Assembly: GCA_031269065.1 (NCBI GenBank)
Contig: JAIRWJ010000013.1
Location: forward strand, 1-13,909
DNA: 13,909 bases
From: Rickettsiales bacterium
GTDB taxonomy: Bacteria > Pseudomonadota > Alphaproteobacteria > Rickettsiales > UBA1997
Reading direction: 5' to 3'
Position numbers and translations under genes: made by a program. Shown here piece by piece: positions 1 to 7,528 of this stretch; positions within the stretch are counted from its first letter, which is position 1, and each line of letters opens with the position of its first letter. The notes under the pieces were generated by a model. The model was not told the DNA's origin, made no database searches, and worked only from the letters and a program-made list of their open reading frames with translations.

Positions 1-765
1 TCACCCCTAACCACAGTTCATCCTATAACATTGCAACGTTAACAGGTTCGGCCCTCCAGTGTACATTACTACACCTTCAGCCTGACCATGGTTAGATCAT
101 CTGGTTTCGGGTCTAATACGCAAAACTACATCGCCCTAATCAGACTCGCTTTCGCTGCGCCTACATCTATCGACTTAAGCTTGCTTTACATATTAACTCG
201 CTGACCCATTATGCAAAAGGTACGCCATCACGGAACAAGTCCGCTCTGACTGCTTGTAAGCATTCGGTTTCAGGTTCTATTTCACTCCCTTCATCAGGGT
301 TCTTTTTACCTTTCCTTCACAGTACTAGTTCACTATCGGTTATTGGTTAGTACTTAGGCTTGGAGGATGGTCCCCCCATGTTCAAACAGGATTCCACGTG
401 TCCCGCTCTACTCGAGTCCATCAGATCCTTTTCACCTATACGGGGCTATCACCCTCTGTGGCTAGATTTTCCAATCTATTCTAATTATTAGACCGATGGC
501 ACTGGCCTGGTCCCCGTTCGCTCGCGCTACTAGGGGAGTCTCAATTGATTTCCTTTCCTTCAGCTACTGAGATATTTCAGTTCGCCGAGTTCGCCTCTGC
601 AGATTTATTTATTCGTCCACAGATACCCCGCAGGGTGGGTTTCCCCATTCGGACATCTTCGGATCAATACATATTGACAATTCCCCGAAGCTTATCGCAG
701 TCTATCACGTCCTTCATCGCCTACCAACACCAAGGCATCCACCAAATGCTCTTACTTTATTTCTT
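1..765 (-). rRNA. rrl: 23S ribosomal RNA, 5' portion (runs off the left edge)
   Basis: Read on the minus strand, this is the 5' domain of a large-subunit rRNA. Near the right end the complement reads GGTGGATGCC, then GGCGATGAAGGACGTG, the conserved start of bacterial 23S. Other conserved stretches follow, such as ACTGGAGGGCCGAACC near the left edge. Aligning GGTGGATGCC to its place about 23 nt into E. coli 23S puts the mature 5' end near 765, accurate to a few bases. The left edge corresponds to roughly E. coli position 800, so about 2 kb of the gene and any 5S gene lie outside the window. No tRNA or 16S sequence lies upstream. Together with the dedicated promoter at 960-988, this suggests a 23S gene unlinked from 16S, as is known in Rickettsiales. 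The identity is certain and the exact end is approximate. Confidence 0.97.
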
Positions 766-785
766 ATACTAAGACACAAAATTAC

Positions 786-805
786 GTGCAGATTAAAATC
801 TGCAC
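786..805 (-). promoter_or_regulatory. Hairpin in the 23S rRNA leader
   Basis: GTGCAGATT and AATCTGCAC form a perfect inverted repeat with two bases between the arms, giving a practical stem of 7 bp and a six-base loop. It sits about 20 nt upstream of the predicted mature 5' end of 23S. It may take part in leader folding or precursor processing, which is an inference. It has no U-tract on the rRNA side, so it is not an intrinsic terminator. Confidence 0.6.
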
Positions 806-959
806 AGCTTTGGATTCAAATAACACCCAAACGGGCACTATTTGTACTTACTTTTATTCAGCATTGATTATTATTCACAATAAAAAGCAGCGATCAGAAG
901 AACGGGCATCGGTTAATCCGAAGGATCTACACAACGCCAAAAAACTCCCGAACTCTTTC

Positions 960-988
960 ATTATAGTATGAACTCCCCTAATAGTCAA
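960..988 (-). promoter_or_regulatory. Sigma-70-type promoter of the 23S rRNA gene
   Basis: On the minus strand TTGACT (983-988) and a perfect TATAAT (960-965) are separated by exactly 17 bp. Transcription would start near 953, giving a leader of about 190 nt before the mature 23S. This is the best consensus promoter in the window, which suits an rRNA gene. Its presence directly in front of 23S implies transcription independent of 16S. Confidence 0.85.
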
Positions 989-1006
989 GTCGTTATGACA
1001 AAAATT

Positions 1007-1016
1007 TTTGCAGTGT
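1007..1016 (+). repeat. TTTGCAGTGT repeat, copy 1
   Basis: An exact 10-base match to 1117-1126 and 3914-3923, all in non-coding DNA. Similarity around this copy does not obviously extend beyond the 10 bases. Confidence 0.4.
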
Positions 1017-1116
1017 ACAAATTCACAACATATGAGACAAATTCACCTCCTTCCTCTAATAGATAAGGATATCCCATGGGGCTTCGAAGATAAATTTCGA
1101 ATGGAGTCTACAGTTG

Positions 1117-1195
1117 TTTGCAGTGTCCAGTGTATTCGGCTAGAGATTCTCTAGATTCTATCATAGATCTCTGGTACCAGAAGTTCTCTACCCTC
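1117..1195 (+). repeat. TTTGCAGTGT repeat, copy 2, with diverged flank
   Basis: It begins with the 10-base TTTGCAGTGT. The following 70 or so bases loosely resemble those after the copy at 3914: both contain a TTCTCTA-type block and a TAGA-CTC block in the same order. By eye the resemblance is weak, perhaps 60 percent with gaps. It could be an old dispersed repeat or partly chance. Confidence 0.35.
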
Positions 1196-1260
1196 TAAAT
1201 AATTAATGGTTAAAGACCAAATTAAGTTTATTTTCTGGCTAGGAATGCTGGGATACATCA

Positions 1261-1806
1261 ATGAAAAATAAGTATATAAGAAATAACTGTATTTTAGAGG
1301 CTAAATTTAGAGAAATCCTGAGACTTTTTGTGTAGATTTAACGGCAGCTCAGATTGCAGAAATTACAAAAATCAACAGAAATACGATAAACAGGATTGCA
1401 CAACTTTTGGTGCTAGGATGGTTGGATACACAGAAGAGGAATCATGTTTTAGCTCCGGAAAGATTGAAGTTGACAGAAGCTATTTCGGTACCTGAAGAGT
1501 TTGTGGCAAACGTGGAAAACCTATGGTGGCCTGGTGAATGCAAGATATAAAAAACATTACAATGTAAAACATAGTGATGATGTTTTTGCCAATGGGAGAG
1601 TGTATGTGAACGGGATAGATAATTTCTGGGGAATAGCTAAAAGCAGACTTTCTAAAATTCGAGAAGTGAAATTCGATAAACTCAACCTGCATTTGAAGAA
1701 AACCAAGTGGCGTTTTGATCTTTAACTATAGACATGAAAAATATATAAATTATTGTCAAGCGGCTTAAGAAAATCTCCTCTCCAATCTAGTCTTGAACCT
1801 AGATGA
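1261..1806 (+). pseudogene. IS1595-family (ISXO2-like) transposase, decayed
   Basis: The remains of a DDE transposase run in one direction through several frames. The ATG at 1261 opens a frame ending EAKFREILRLFV and then TAG. A shift at about 1333 continues as DLTAAQIAEITKINRNTINRI, the typical N-terminal helix-turn-helix of this family. The C-terminal part (1501-1725) carries TWKTYGGLVNARYKKHYNVK and then VNGIDNFWGIAKSRLSKI, the conserved end of the catalytic domain. Two more shifts lead to YRHEKYIN and LLSSGLRKSPLQSS, ending at TGA 1804-1806. The middle of the protein, including the first catalytic acidic residues, appears deleted or unrecognisable. It cannot encode an active enzyme. Terminal inverted repeats were not found. 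The relic abuts the 3' end of the parvulin gene on the opposite strand. Confidence 0.85.
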
Positions 1807-1819
1807 ATAATACCTCGCC

Positions 1820-1832
1820 TAATAGGCTATTA
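1820..1832. repeat. Short inverted repeat TAATAG-G-CTATTA
   Basis: A perfect 6-bp inverted repeat with a one-base centre lies just past the stop codon of the parvulin gene and the end of the IS relic. It has no T-run, so I do not call it a terminator. It could be an end remnant of the insertion element, but no partner was found at the other side. Confidence 0.3.
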
Positions 1833-1834
1833 TA

Positions 1835-2818
1835 CTATATACTCTGTTCTTCTCTAGTATTTTCTCTATTCTGGCTGCCATTGTCCTCCGGAAGAGTTTT
1901 CTCTTCGTCGGTTTTGTCAGTGTTGGCGGTGGAATTTTTGGCCTTTATTTTGGGAAATAGTTCTATTTTTGGTCGATGGGCAAATCCGTCGATAAATTCC
2001 TCAAGTCGTTCCTGCTTTATCTGTTCAAGTATATCATCCTTCGATTCCTCATAGGTTTTTATCTTTATATTTCTGATATCATCGACCCTAACAAGATGCC
2101 AACCATTTTTAGTCTCAATTGGTCTGGATAGCTCACCAATCCTTAGCAAAAAAGCAACCTCGGCGAACTCTGGTATAGATATGTTCTCCTTCAGAACATA
2201 TCCTAAACTGCCTCCATTAGCTGCACTCTCCTTATCTAGAGATTTTTTTTCCGCCATAGCTTCAAAATTATTTAGTCTGAGAATCATGTTTTTAATTCTG
2301 TTGGCTTCTTCCTCTGTTGCAACAACCAGATGACTAATTCTTCTTTCTTCTCTGTCTTTCAGCATATTAACAAGTTGCTGGTATCTTTCTCTCAAGTCTT
2401 CCTCTTTTATAGGACCGACTACGCTTTCAGTCAGAAATTTCTCTCTAGTTAGCCCCTCATGGTACTTTTTGGTCAGAAACTTTACGTTGTTGTCTATTGC
2501 CACTCCATGCTTTTTGGCCATTTTGTAGATAGTCCTGGCCACATAGGCCTCTAGCGCAGCAGTTTTCAGAATTCCGTCATCTTTCTCTTCTGTCTTTGGC
2601 TCCAATCCTACCTCACCAAAACTCTCGGGGAAATATATAAACTCCTCCAGATCTCTCTGATATATTTTGACTCCATTGACCTTGGCAACCGGCCTGCCTA
2701 GATCTACCCTATGATATTTCCTATAGTGATTATAGACCATGACTAGGGAGATTGACAAAACAAGCATTACCGCACTCACCGTCAACCTTAATATCAACAA
2801 CCTTTCATCCTTCCTCAC
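1835..2818 (-). CDS. Membrane-anchored parvulin-type peptidyl-prolyl isomerase (SurA/PpiC-like)
   Basis: Predicted 327-residue envelope foldase that would catalyse cis-trans isomerisation of proline bonds or act as a chaperone for exported proteins. One hydrophobic helix at about residues 8-29 looks like a signal anchor, leaving the rest in the periplasm. Residues 45-150 resemble a SurA_N/PrsA-type helical chaperone region, with VAKVNGVKIYQRDLEEF near its start. Residues 160-250 form the parvulin domain: RISHLVV opens it, NGGSLGYV is the core motif, and GELSRPIETKNGWHLVRVDD closes it. The tail from about 290 is charged and low-complexity. The start is GTG at 2818, supported by a strong GGAGGG six bases upstream. 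It lies 62 bp after the MnhG-like gene on the same strand, so the two are probably cotranscribed. The family call is firm; the precise paralogue (SurA, PpiC or PpiD-like) is not, because only one rotamase domain is present and the N-terminus is an anchor. Confidence 0.88.
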   Translation of the reverse strand: MRKDERLLILRLTVSAVMLVLSISLVMVYNHYRKYHRVDLGRPVAKVNGVKIYQRDLEEFIYFPESFGEVGLEPKTEEKDDGILKTAALEAYVARTIYKMAKKHGVAIDNNVKFLTKKYHEGLTREKFLTESVVGPIKEEDLRERYQQLVNMLKDREERRISHLVVATEEEANRIKNMILRLNNFEAMAEKKSLDKESAANGGSLGYVLKENISIPEFAEVAFLLRIGELSRPIETKNGWHLVRVDDIRNIKIKTYEESKDDILEQIKQERLEEFIDGFAHRPKIELFPKIKAKNSTANTDKTDEEKTLPEDNGSQNRENTREEQSI

Positions 2819-2880
2819 CAGGACCCTCCGCTACACTAACAACCCCGTGACTGTCACAGGCTTCCACCATAGCACCACAT

Positions 2881-3762
2881 TTAGCTACCATCCTTCAGAG
2901 ATTCTTCGGTAAGATCATATTTATCCAATATATCCTTTATAATCTTTTCCGTTTTTTCTATTTCTTCTGGCTTCCTTGTTACATAAGCGTTTCTTCGCGC
3001 CGTTTCTATTTTCTTTCTCAGAATTTTCTTCTGTTCTTTTATTTTTTGCGTTAGCATATCGTTCTCCTTCTTTATTGGGTCCTCCTCGGCCTCTACTTTC
3101 TTCCCAGGTTCACCCTTCACCTCCGGAGTGTTTTCAGTCTTTTGTCCGCCCACACTCTTTGTCTTATCTCTACCCTTTGGGTTATTTGTAACCTTTTGCC
3201 TATTCTCACCACTTGACTCACTCACACTCTTTGGCCCACTCTTGACTCCAAACTCATTCTCACTCCTTGGCGCTGTATTATATTCAGCAGATTTATTTTT
3301 ATTTTCAAGAGTATTTATTTTCCTCCCCTTTGTCTCATTTTTTATGGGTTCGGAACGATCCTTCTTGGATTCAGCTATGAATTTGTTGGTTCTTCGCCCC
3401 ATACTGACAAACATATTTTCTCTCCCAGAGTTTCTAATAGCTTTCCTCAGAATGGTTCCTCTGGAGAAATGGCTGTGTAGAATCAGAGAAATTAATGTAT
3501 TTACCAGCACCATCGCAGTCATGGTCTGCCAGCGCAGACTTTGAAAAATTCCCAGAGCCACAACGAACGAATTTGTACCATATATATTCATCAGCATTAG
3601 AGCCTTAGATTTAATAAATATATCTTTTCCAAATACCAAATGGAGAGTTCCCAGCAAAACGAAGAACAGCCCAAGGCACAGAGATATGGAGTATATCCGG
3701 TCTAGTAGAACTAATATATCAACCTCCACAGGTATCAGAAACTGGTGCCAGTTTAGCATCAT
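2881..3762 (-). CDS. MnhG-like membrane protein with a long charged C-terminal tail
   Basis: The 293-residue protein has two halves. Residues 20-100 hold three hydrophobic segments (about 22-45, 60-76 and 79-97). LGLFFVLLGTLHLVFGKD and NTLISLILHSHFSRGTI resemble the G subunit of Mrp/Mnh-type multisubunit Na+/H+ antiporters (MnhG/PhaG). Residues 110-293 are a highly charged tail rich in Lys, Glu, Ser and Asn, with a probable coiled coil in the last 65 residues. MnhG proteins are normally only about 100-130 residues long and lie in an mrp operon, whereas no other antiporter subunit is nearby, so transport function here is uncertain. The start is one of two adjacent ATG codons (3762 or 3759). 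No Shine-Dalgarno sequence precedes it. A GGAGG about 35 bases inside the frame is not followed by a good start codon. The downstream neighbour on the same strand is the parvulin gene. The MnhG assignment rests on pattern resemblance only; a novel scaffold protein is an alternative. Confidence 0.6.
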   Translation of the reverse strand: MMLNWHQFLIPVEVDILVLLDRIYSISLCLGLFFVLLGTLHLVFGKDIFIKSKALMLMNIYGTNSFVVALGIFQSLRWQTMTAMVLVNTLISLILHSHFSRGTILRKAIRNSGRENMFVSMGRRTNKFIAESKKDRSEPIKNETKGRKINTLENKNKSAEYNTAPRSENEFGVKSGPKSVSESSGENRQKVTNNPKGRDKTKSVGGQKTENTPEVKGEPGKKVEAEEDPIKKENDMLTQKIKEQKKILRKKIETARRNAYVTRKPEEIEKTEKIIKDILDKYDLTEESLKDGS

Positions 3763-4971
3763 TAGGAAAACAAATCAATAGTGGTAGAATAAATGTTTCC
3801 CAAAAATACGAGCCGGAACTTGTGCAACACACCAGACGTTTGGTAGTATATAGTAAGAAATTTAGGGATCGACAACCATCCATGCTCTGAGCTATACATA
3901 TTTGATTCTATTATTTGCAGTGTCTACCTTTTTCTCCGCTGGACCTCTTCTAATTCAGTCAGTATAGACTCAAAAGTACTTCTCTAGGCTCCCACCGGTA
4001 GTTCGAAGTCCTCATCTCTGATGATTCTTTACCTGGTCCAATTTTGAAGTCACCTAATTGATATCTCCTGATTATTTACCTAGTGGAGAAATGATAGTTG
4101 AAAAGCACTACTGAGTTAAGGATTATCTTGGAAAAAGGTCTAATGAACTAAGAACACTGGTTGAACCTATAGAGATCTGTTCTTTCGTAAATATGGCGGC
4201 CCTCACAGTAGCGTAGAAACTCTGGAGGAAAGGTGGGATATTCTCTTGGAAAAAATTTCGGTATGACAAGGAAAGAATTATATAGTCCAGAAGACAACAA
4301 TAAAAATAAAGATATAAGACTTTTTTAGAGAATAAAATCTTACGATATTGAAAAAGCAGCAACAGATGCCTTTCTGACAGAGAAGCGGAAGAGTAAGCGT
4401 CTCAGTAGTACTCATAGCAAACCGAGAAAAGCTGCAAAAAAATAGATAAATGTTTGCCACGATACCCCCCTGGAAGTACTCTCTACGATGATATATTGGA
4501 GAAGGCATGGCGGGCGAACCTCAAAATATAAAAATGTTTCAATAGAGTGCTGCAGAGTAAGCCCGGTGAGGATATCATCAAGATTCCAGATGAAAGATTT
4601 GAGAAGATGTTTTCAAGGCTAACGCTATCTTCTTGGCTAAACTATCGTTTATCTACAGAAAAGCTTCCTACGGGGAAATACTGGAAAACTTCTATGACTA
4701 TGATGAATGTGGATATGGGAACTGCTAACCCTATACAAACTTTTAAAATCTGACTACCCGCAACATTAGTCTAGGTTAGTCAGAGGAGGTTGGTCCTGTG
4801 TGGATGAAGATGTAAAATTGTTCCCTGTGAAAGTCTTAGAATAAACAGATATACGTATAGTGTGTGTAGTAAACAAGAGAATTACTCTGTAGAGATTGCA
4901 GAAGAACTTTTAGAGAGGGAAAAGGTAGAAGAGTAAAATACTTCGAAGAGGAGGGTAAATCGGAGACTTGT
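3763..4971. other. Long decayed intergenic region
   Basis: About 1.2 kb with stops in all frames and only short open stretches. Some plus-strand pieces look like old coding sequence. Around 4190-4260 one frame reads ETLEERWDILLEKISV. Around 4336-4445 another reads YDIEKAATDAFLTEKRK and ends in a basic run. The frame 4547-4753 (68 codons, TTG start) contains IKIPDERFEKMFSRLTLSSW. I could not assign any of these to a family. The IS1-family relic follows directly, so part of this region may be its upstream half or another dead mobile element. No tRNA was seen. Confidence 0.5.
3914..3985 (+). repeat. TTTGCAGTGT repeat, copy 3, with diverged flank
   Basis: The third exact copy of the 10-base sequence, lying upstream of the MnhG-like gene. 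The flank weakly resembles the flank of the copy at 1117, as described there. Confidence 0.35.
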
Positions 4972-5093
4972 CTCATAGAGTTAGTCAATTCAAGGATCAG
5001 AAACTATCTGGCAAGACTCAATCGGAGAACCAAAGATTCAGTAAATCATTGAAAATGCTCTGCTACAATCTTCTATCACCGTTAATAAACTGT
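4972..5093 (+). pseudogene. IS1-family transposase, C-terminal relic
   Basis: One frame from 4972 reads IELVNSRIRNYLARLNRRTK and then hits TGA at 5050-5052. Shifting frame just before the stop, it continues as FSKSLKMLCYNLLSPLIN. Joined, this matches the conserved end of IS1-family transposases, where a basic NSRIRHYLARxxRRTK block is followed by YSKS and a hydrophobic helix. A break between the two blocks shows it is dead. A DEMW-like sequence appears around 4708-4720 only if another frameshift is assumed, and is too weak to include. The family call is from memory of the consensus and is moderately sure. Confidence 0.6.
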
Positions 5094-5236
5094 ACCGAGG
5101 CTTGCTCTGGAATGAAAGTATATGGAAGACTAGTTGTTCCACGGCATCATGACAAACTCCATTGCTTTTTAAAAACTAGATAACATTGTCCCTGACAAAA
5201 TTTGCTCATTTATAGTCGGTGTGCTTATCGTATGGG

Positions 5237-5250
5237 CTCCTATTTAGGAG
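5237..5250. repeat. Small inverted repeat upstream of the HAD gene
   Basis: CTCCT and AGGAG flank a four-base loop (ATTT), about 55 bases upstream of the GTG start at 5306. It could be an operator or a leader hairpin, or nothing. No convincing promoter could be placed nearby, since TTGCAA at 5258 has no good -10 partner. Confidence 0.25.
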
Positions 5251-5305
5251 TGTAAGTTTGCAAAAGCAATGCTAGTAGTGAATAGGCTGGGGAAAGGATG
5301 TTCTT

Positions 5306-6412
5306 GTGAATAGGTTCGATAAAATAGGTCTAGCCTTACTGCTGTGTTTTTCTACGGTTGGCTTTCTGGAACTGAAAGGATCTAAAAAAAGATTACAGTC
5401 TACAAAGTTCCGAGAAGAGTCTATTGAAAGTAGAGCAAAATCTATAATAGATAGTCTGGATAGGCTTAGAATTTTAAAAAATGACAATGATGCCCTGTAC
5501 ATGTTTGATTTTAATAACACTCTGTACATTCAGAATGGTCCAAAGAAACTAGGATCAGTGATAGCCACAGATGTGGTGATGAAATCACTATTAGACAGGG
5601 CAAGTGAAATGAGAGACGACCATGCCCAGAACATAGAAGACTTTCTTGTTGCCCGAGCTGTGGAGTTGGGAAGCCATAGAATAACTAGCTTCGCGATTGT
5701 TAGGAAATTGTATGAGAACGATGAAAATTTCAGGACAAATCTTGCTGAGTTGGTCTACAAACATTTTCGTAAAAAGGTTGCACTTAACCACCGCATAAGT
5801 TATCTCCTCAACTTTGGCTGTTCTAGAGAGCAGATTGAGGCGAACTATAATAGAATGACTAAAGACTATCTCAGATACTATAGAACCATAGAACAAAATC
5901 CCATAATTGTGGAAATCATCAGCCAACTGCTGGTGGCGAATAAAAAGGTTATTATATTCACGGATGGTGCAGAGGCGGATGTGCTAGCCGGTTCCCACCA
6001 TATGGGGTTGGAGGAAACTATAGTTAAACGTTTGGCAGAATTTGGTGTGAAGTTAGACTCCAGAACACTGATCATTGCTGGAGAATCTAGAATGAAAGAG
6101 GCCCAAAGGCTGGAGCCAGGTGTTGGAGTTCTGGTTCCTCTGGTATCTCTATTTAAACGCAGAGCCAAAATATCTGAGTATTTCTTCGACATAACAGCAA
6201 AGGACTGTCCAAATTCTAGGAGATTGCTAGAAATGGAACTGAAAGAGGTGTATGGGCTAGACACAAAAAACACGATGCTTGTGATGTTCGATGATAGTCC
6301 CAGTATTTTAAAGAGTTTAGAAAATCAGGGTGTAGTGCCAGTTCGTGTGGACGGGACTAGAGTAATACTTCCTAGGATCGGTAATGGCAACACTCTAGAA
6401 CAGAACAAATAA
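5306..6412 (+). CDS. Membrane-anchored HAD-superfamily protein
   Basis: Predicted 368-residue protein of the haloacid dehalogenase superfamily, most of whose members are phosphatases. An N-terminal hydrophobic stretch (about residues 7-22) suggests a signal peptide or anchor. Motif I is MFDFNNTL, with the nucleophile Asp at 68. The second position, normally the acid/base Asp, is Asn 70. Motif II is IIFTDGAEADV, with Thr 219. Motif IV is MFDDSP, with Asp 329 and 330. The roughly 150 residues between motifs I and II would be a large helical cap. The start is GTG at 5306, chosen for the GGGGAAAGG eight bases upstream. Fifty-seven bases separate it from xthA, so cotranscription is possible. The Asn substitution, if real, should weaken classical phosphatase chemistry; the protein might instead bind phosphate compounds without turnover. 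Substrate and exact cellular location are unknown. Confidence 0.75.
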   Translation: MNRFDKIGLALLLCFSTVGFLELKGSKKRLQSTKFREESIESRAKSIIDSLDRLRILKNDNDALYMFDFNNTLYIQNGPKKLGSVIATDVVMKSLLDRASEMRDDHAQNIEDFLVARAVELGSHRITSFAIVRKLYENDENFRTNLAELVYKHFRKKVALNHRISYLLNFGCSREQIEANYNRMTKDYLRYYRTIEQNPIIVEIISQLLVANKKVIIFTDGAEADVLAGSHHMGLEETIVKRLAEFGVKLDSRTLIIAGESRMKEAQRLEPGVGVLVPLVSLFKRRAKISEYFFDITAKDCPNSRRLLEMELKEVYGLDTKNTMLVMFDDSPSILKSLENQGVVPVRVDGTRVILPRIGNGNTLEQNK

Positions 6413-6469
6413 TGCAATGAGACTAGGGACTACCGGAAAATATAAAAATAAATTTCAAGAGACTGTGCT

Positions 6470-7303
6470 ATGCTGAAAATTGCTACCTGGAACGTTAATT
6501 CTATAAGAGCAAGACTATCAAATCTGATCAGCTGGGTTAGTACCTCTAGACCAGATATACTACTGTTGCAGGAGTTGAAGTGCACAGAGCAGCAGTTTCC
6601 CTTTCTGGAGCTCGGTGATCTGGGCTATAACATAGAAATTTTCGGACAAAAGGCCAGAAATGGCGTCGCCATCTTTTCGAAACTTCCTCTGTACAGTATT
6701 GGCCGTGGCCTCCAGCCAGAAGAATCGGACTCTCCAGATGAAGATGCTAGATATCTGGAGGCCAATTTTGACAGCGAAGGTAGAACCATCAAAATCGCGT
6801 CCATCTATGTGCCTAATGGGGGTCCATCCGCCTCGGACGTAAGGAGCGGAATTGATGACATCAGAACCACAAAAAATTTTCTGGGAAAGATGGATTTCTT
6901 CGATAGGCTTGCCCGGAAATTTATAGAAAGTGTCGATAGAGACGAAATTTCATTCTTCGGTGGTGACTATAACGTCTGTCCAAACCTGCAGATGGACGTC
7001 TATTCTCCAAAGAAAGACGGTTGCATCACCTGCACCGGGGAAGAGAGGACGAAGTTCAGAAATCTTCTGGATAGTGGAGTTAGCGACCTGTGGAGAAAAC
7101 TAAATCCTGAACTCAGAGAGTACAGCTGGTGGGGCTATAGACCCTATTATATGTGGGAGAAAAACCAGGGCTTCAGACTGGATGCAATCCTAGCTACCCC
7201 AATAGCCGTTGATTCCGCTCTAGGCTGTAAAATATACCTAGAGACCAGAGGGGAGAAAAAGGCTTCAGATCACGCTCCCATGATGTGTGAACTGGAATTC
7301 TGA
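6470..7303 (+). CDS. xthA: Exodeoxyribonuclease III (AP endonuclease)
   Basis: Mg-dependent nuclease of the endonuclease/exonuclease/phosphatase fold. It cuts DNA at abasic sites in base-excision repair and degrades 3' ends of duplex DNA. All catalytic motifs are present: WNVNSIRAR (Asn 8), LLQELKC (Glu 35), SIYVPNGG (Tyr 113), GGDYNVCP (Asp 166 and Asn 168), FRLDAI (Asp 238) and SDHAPM (Asp 267, His 268). The length of 277 residues is normal for the ExoA/XthA group. The ATG at 6470 gives the standard N-terminus directly before the first motif, with only a weak AAGAGA ribosome site. It lies 57 bases after the HAD gene and 257 bases before nrdD. No convincing promoter of its own was found. The gene looks intact and functional. 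Confidence 0.95.
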   Translation: MLKIATWNVNSIRARLSNLISWVSTSRPDILLLQELKCTEQQFPFLELGDLGYNIEIFGQKARNGVAIFSKLPLYSIGRGLQPEESDSPDEDARYLEANFDSEGRTIKIASIYVPNGGPSASDVRSGIDDIRTTKNFLGKMDFFDRLARKFIESVDRDEISFFGGDYNVCPNLQMDVYSPKKDGCITCTGEERTKFRNLLDSGVSDLWRKLNPELREYSWWGYRPYYMWEKNQGFRLDAILATPIAVDSALGCKIYLETRGEKKASDHAPMMCELEF

Positions 7304-7497
7304 CATATTTTCAACCAATAAGAATAATTCCCCTTTTTAAACCTTTTGGATTTGAAGGAATTTTTCTTATATGAGTGATTTATAACTACAAATTCACATT
7401 GGAAAAAATAAAAATACGTATTTTTTGCATAAATTCGGAAGGGCAACATAAACTTGATGTCAATAGAAGTTATCACCAATAAAAAATTTTTTTCTCC

Positions 7498-7525
7498 TTG
7501 TATCAAAAGTATCACTGGTTACAAT
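7498..7525 (+). promoter_or_regulatory. Probable nrdD promoter
   Basis: TTGTAT (7498-7503) and TACAAT (7520-7525) are separated by 16 bp. The predicted start near 7532 leaves a leader of about 30 bases. The long AT-rich gap after xthA and this promoter suggest nrdD is transcribed separately. No NrdR box or FNR-type site (TTGAT-N4-ATCAA) was found; TTGATGTCAA at about 7454 only superficially resembles one. Confidence 0.55.
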
Positions 7526-7528
7526 CAG

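Larger units (their letters stand above)
989..1260. other. Intergenic stretch without a recognisable gene
   Basis: I see no open frame with coding character and no tRNA here. The only structure noted is a 10-base sequence, TTTGCAGTGT, present twice (1007-1016 and 1117-1126). A third copy lies at 3914. The stretch separates the rRNA promoter from the IS1595-family relic and may include the decayed left end of that element, but no terminal inverted repeat could be identified. Confidence 0.5.

Noticed and set aside
545..971. Open frames of 75 and 61 codons at 545-772 and 786-971 on the plus strand.
   Set aside because: The first lies antisense within conserved 23S rRNA and the second within its leader; neither has a ribosome site or protein-like composition.
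2976..3544. Plus-strand open frames opposite the MnhG-like gene.
   Set aside because: They are antisense shadows of the charged tail, rich in Phe, Leu and Ser because the other strand encodes Lys and Glu.
3795..3830. On the minus strand TTCCGGCTCGTAT is identical to 13 bases of the E. coli lac promoter, suggesting vector sequence.
   Set aside because: Flanking bases do not match lac and no other vector sequence is present; treated as coincidence.
7452..7465. TTGATGTCAA upstream of nrdD as an FNR/ANR site.
   Set aside because: The spacing is wrong: FNR sites are TTGAT-N4-ATCAA and this repeat has only two bases between TTGA and TCAA.
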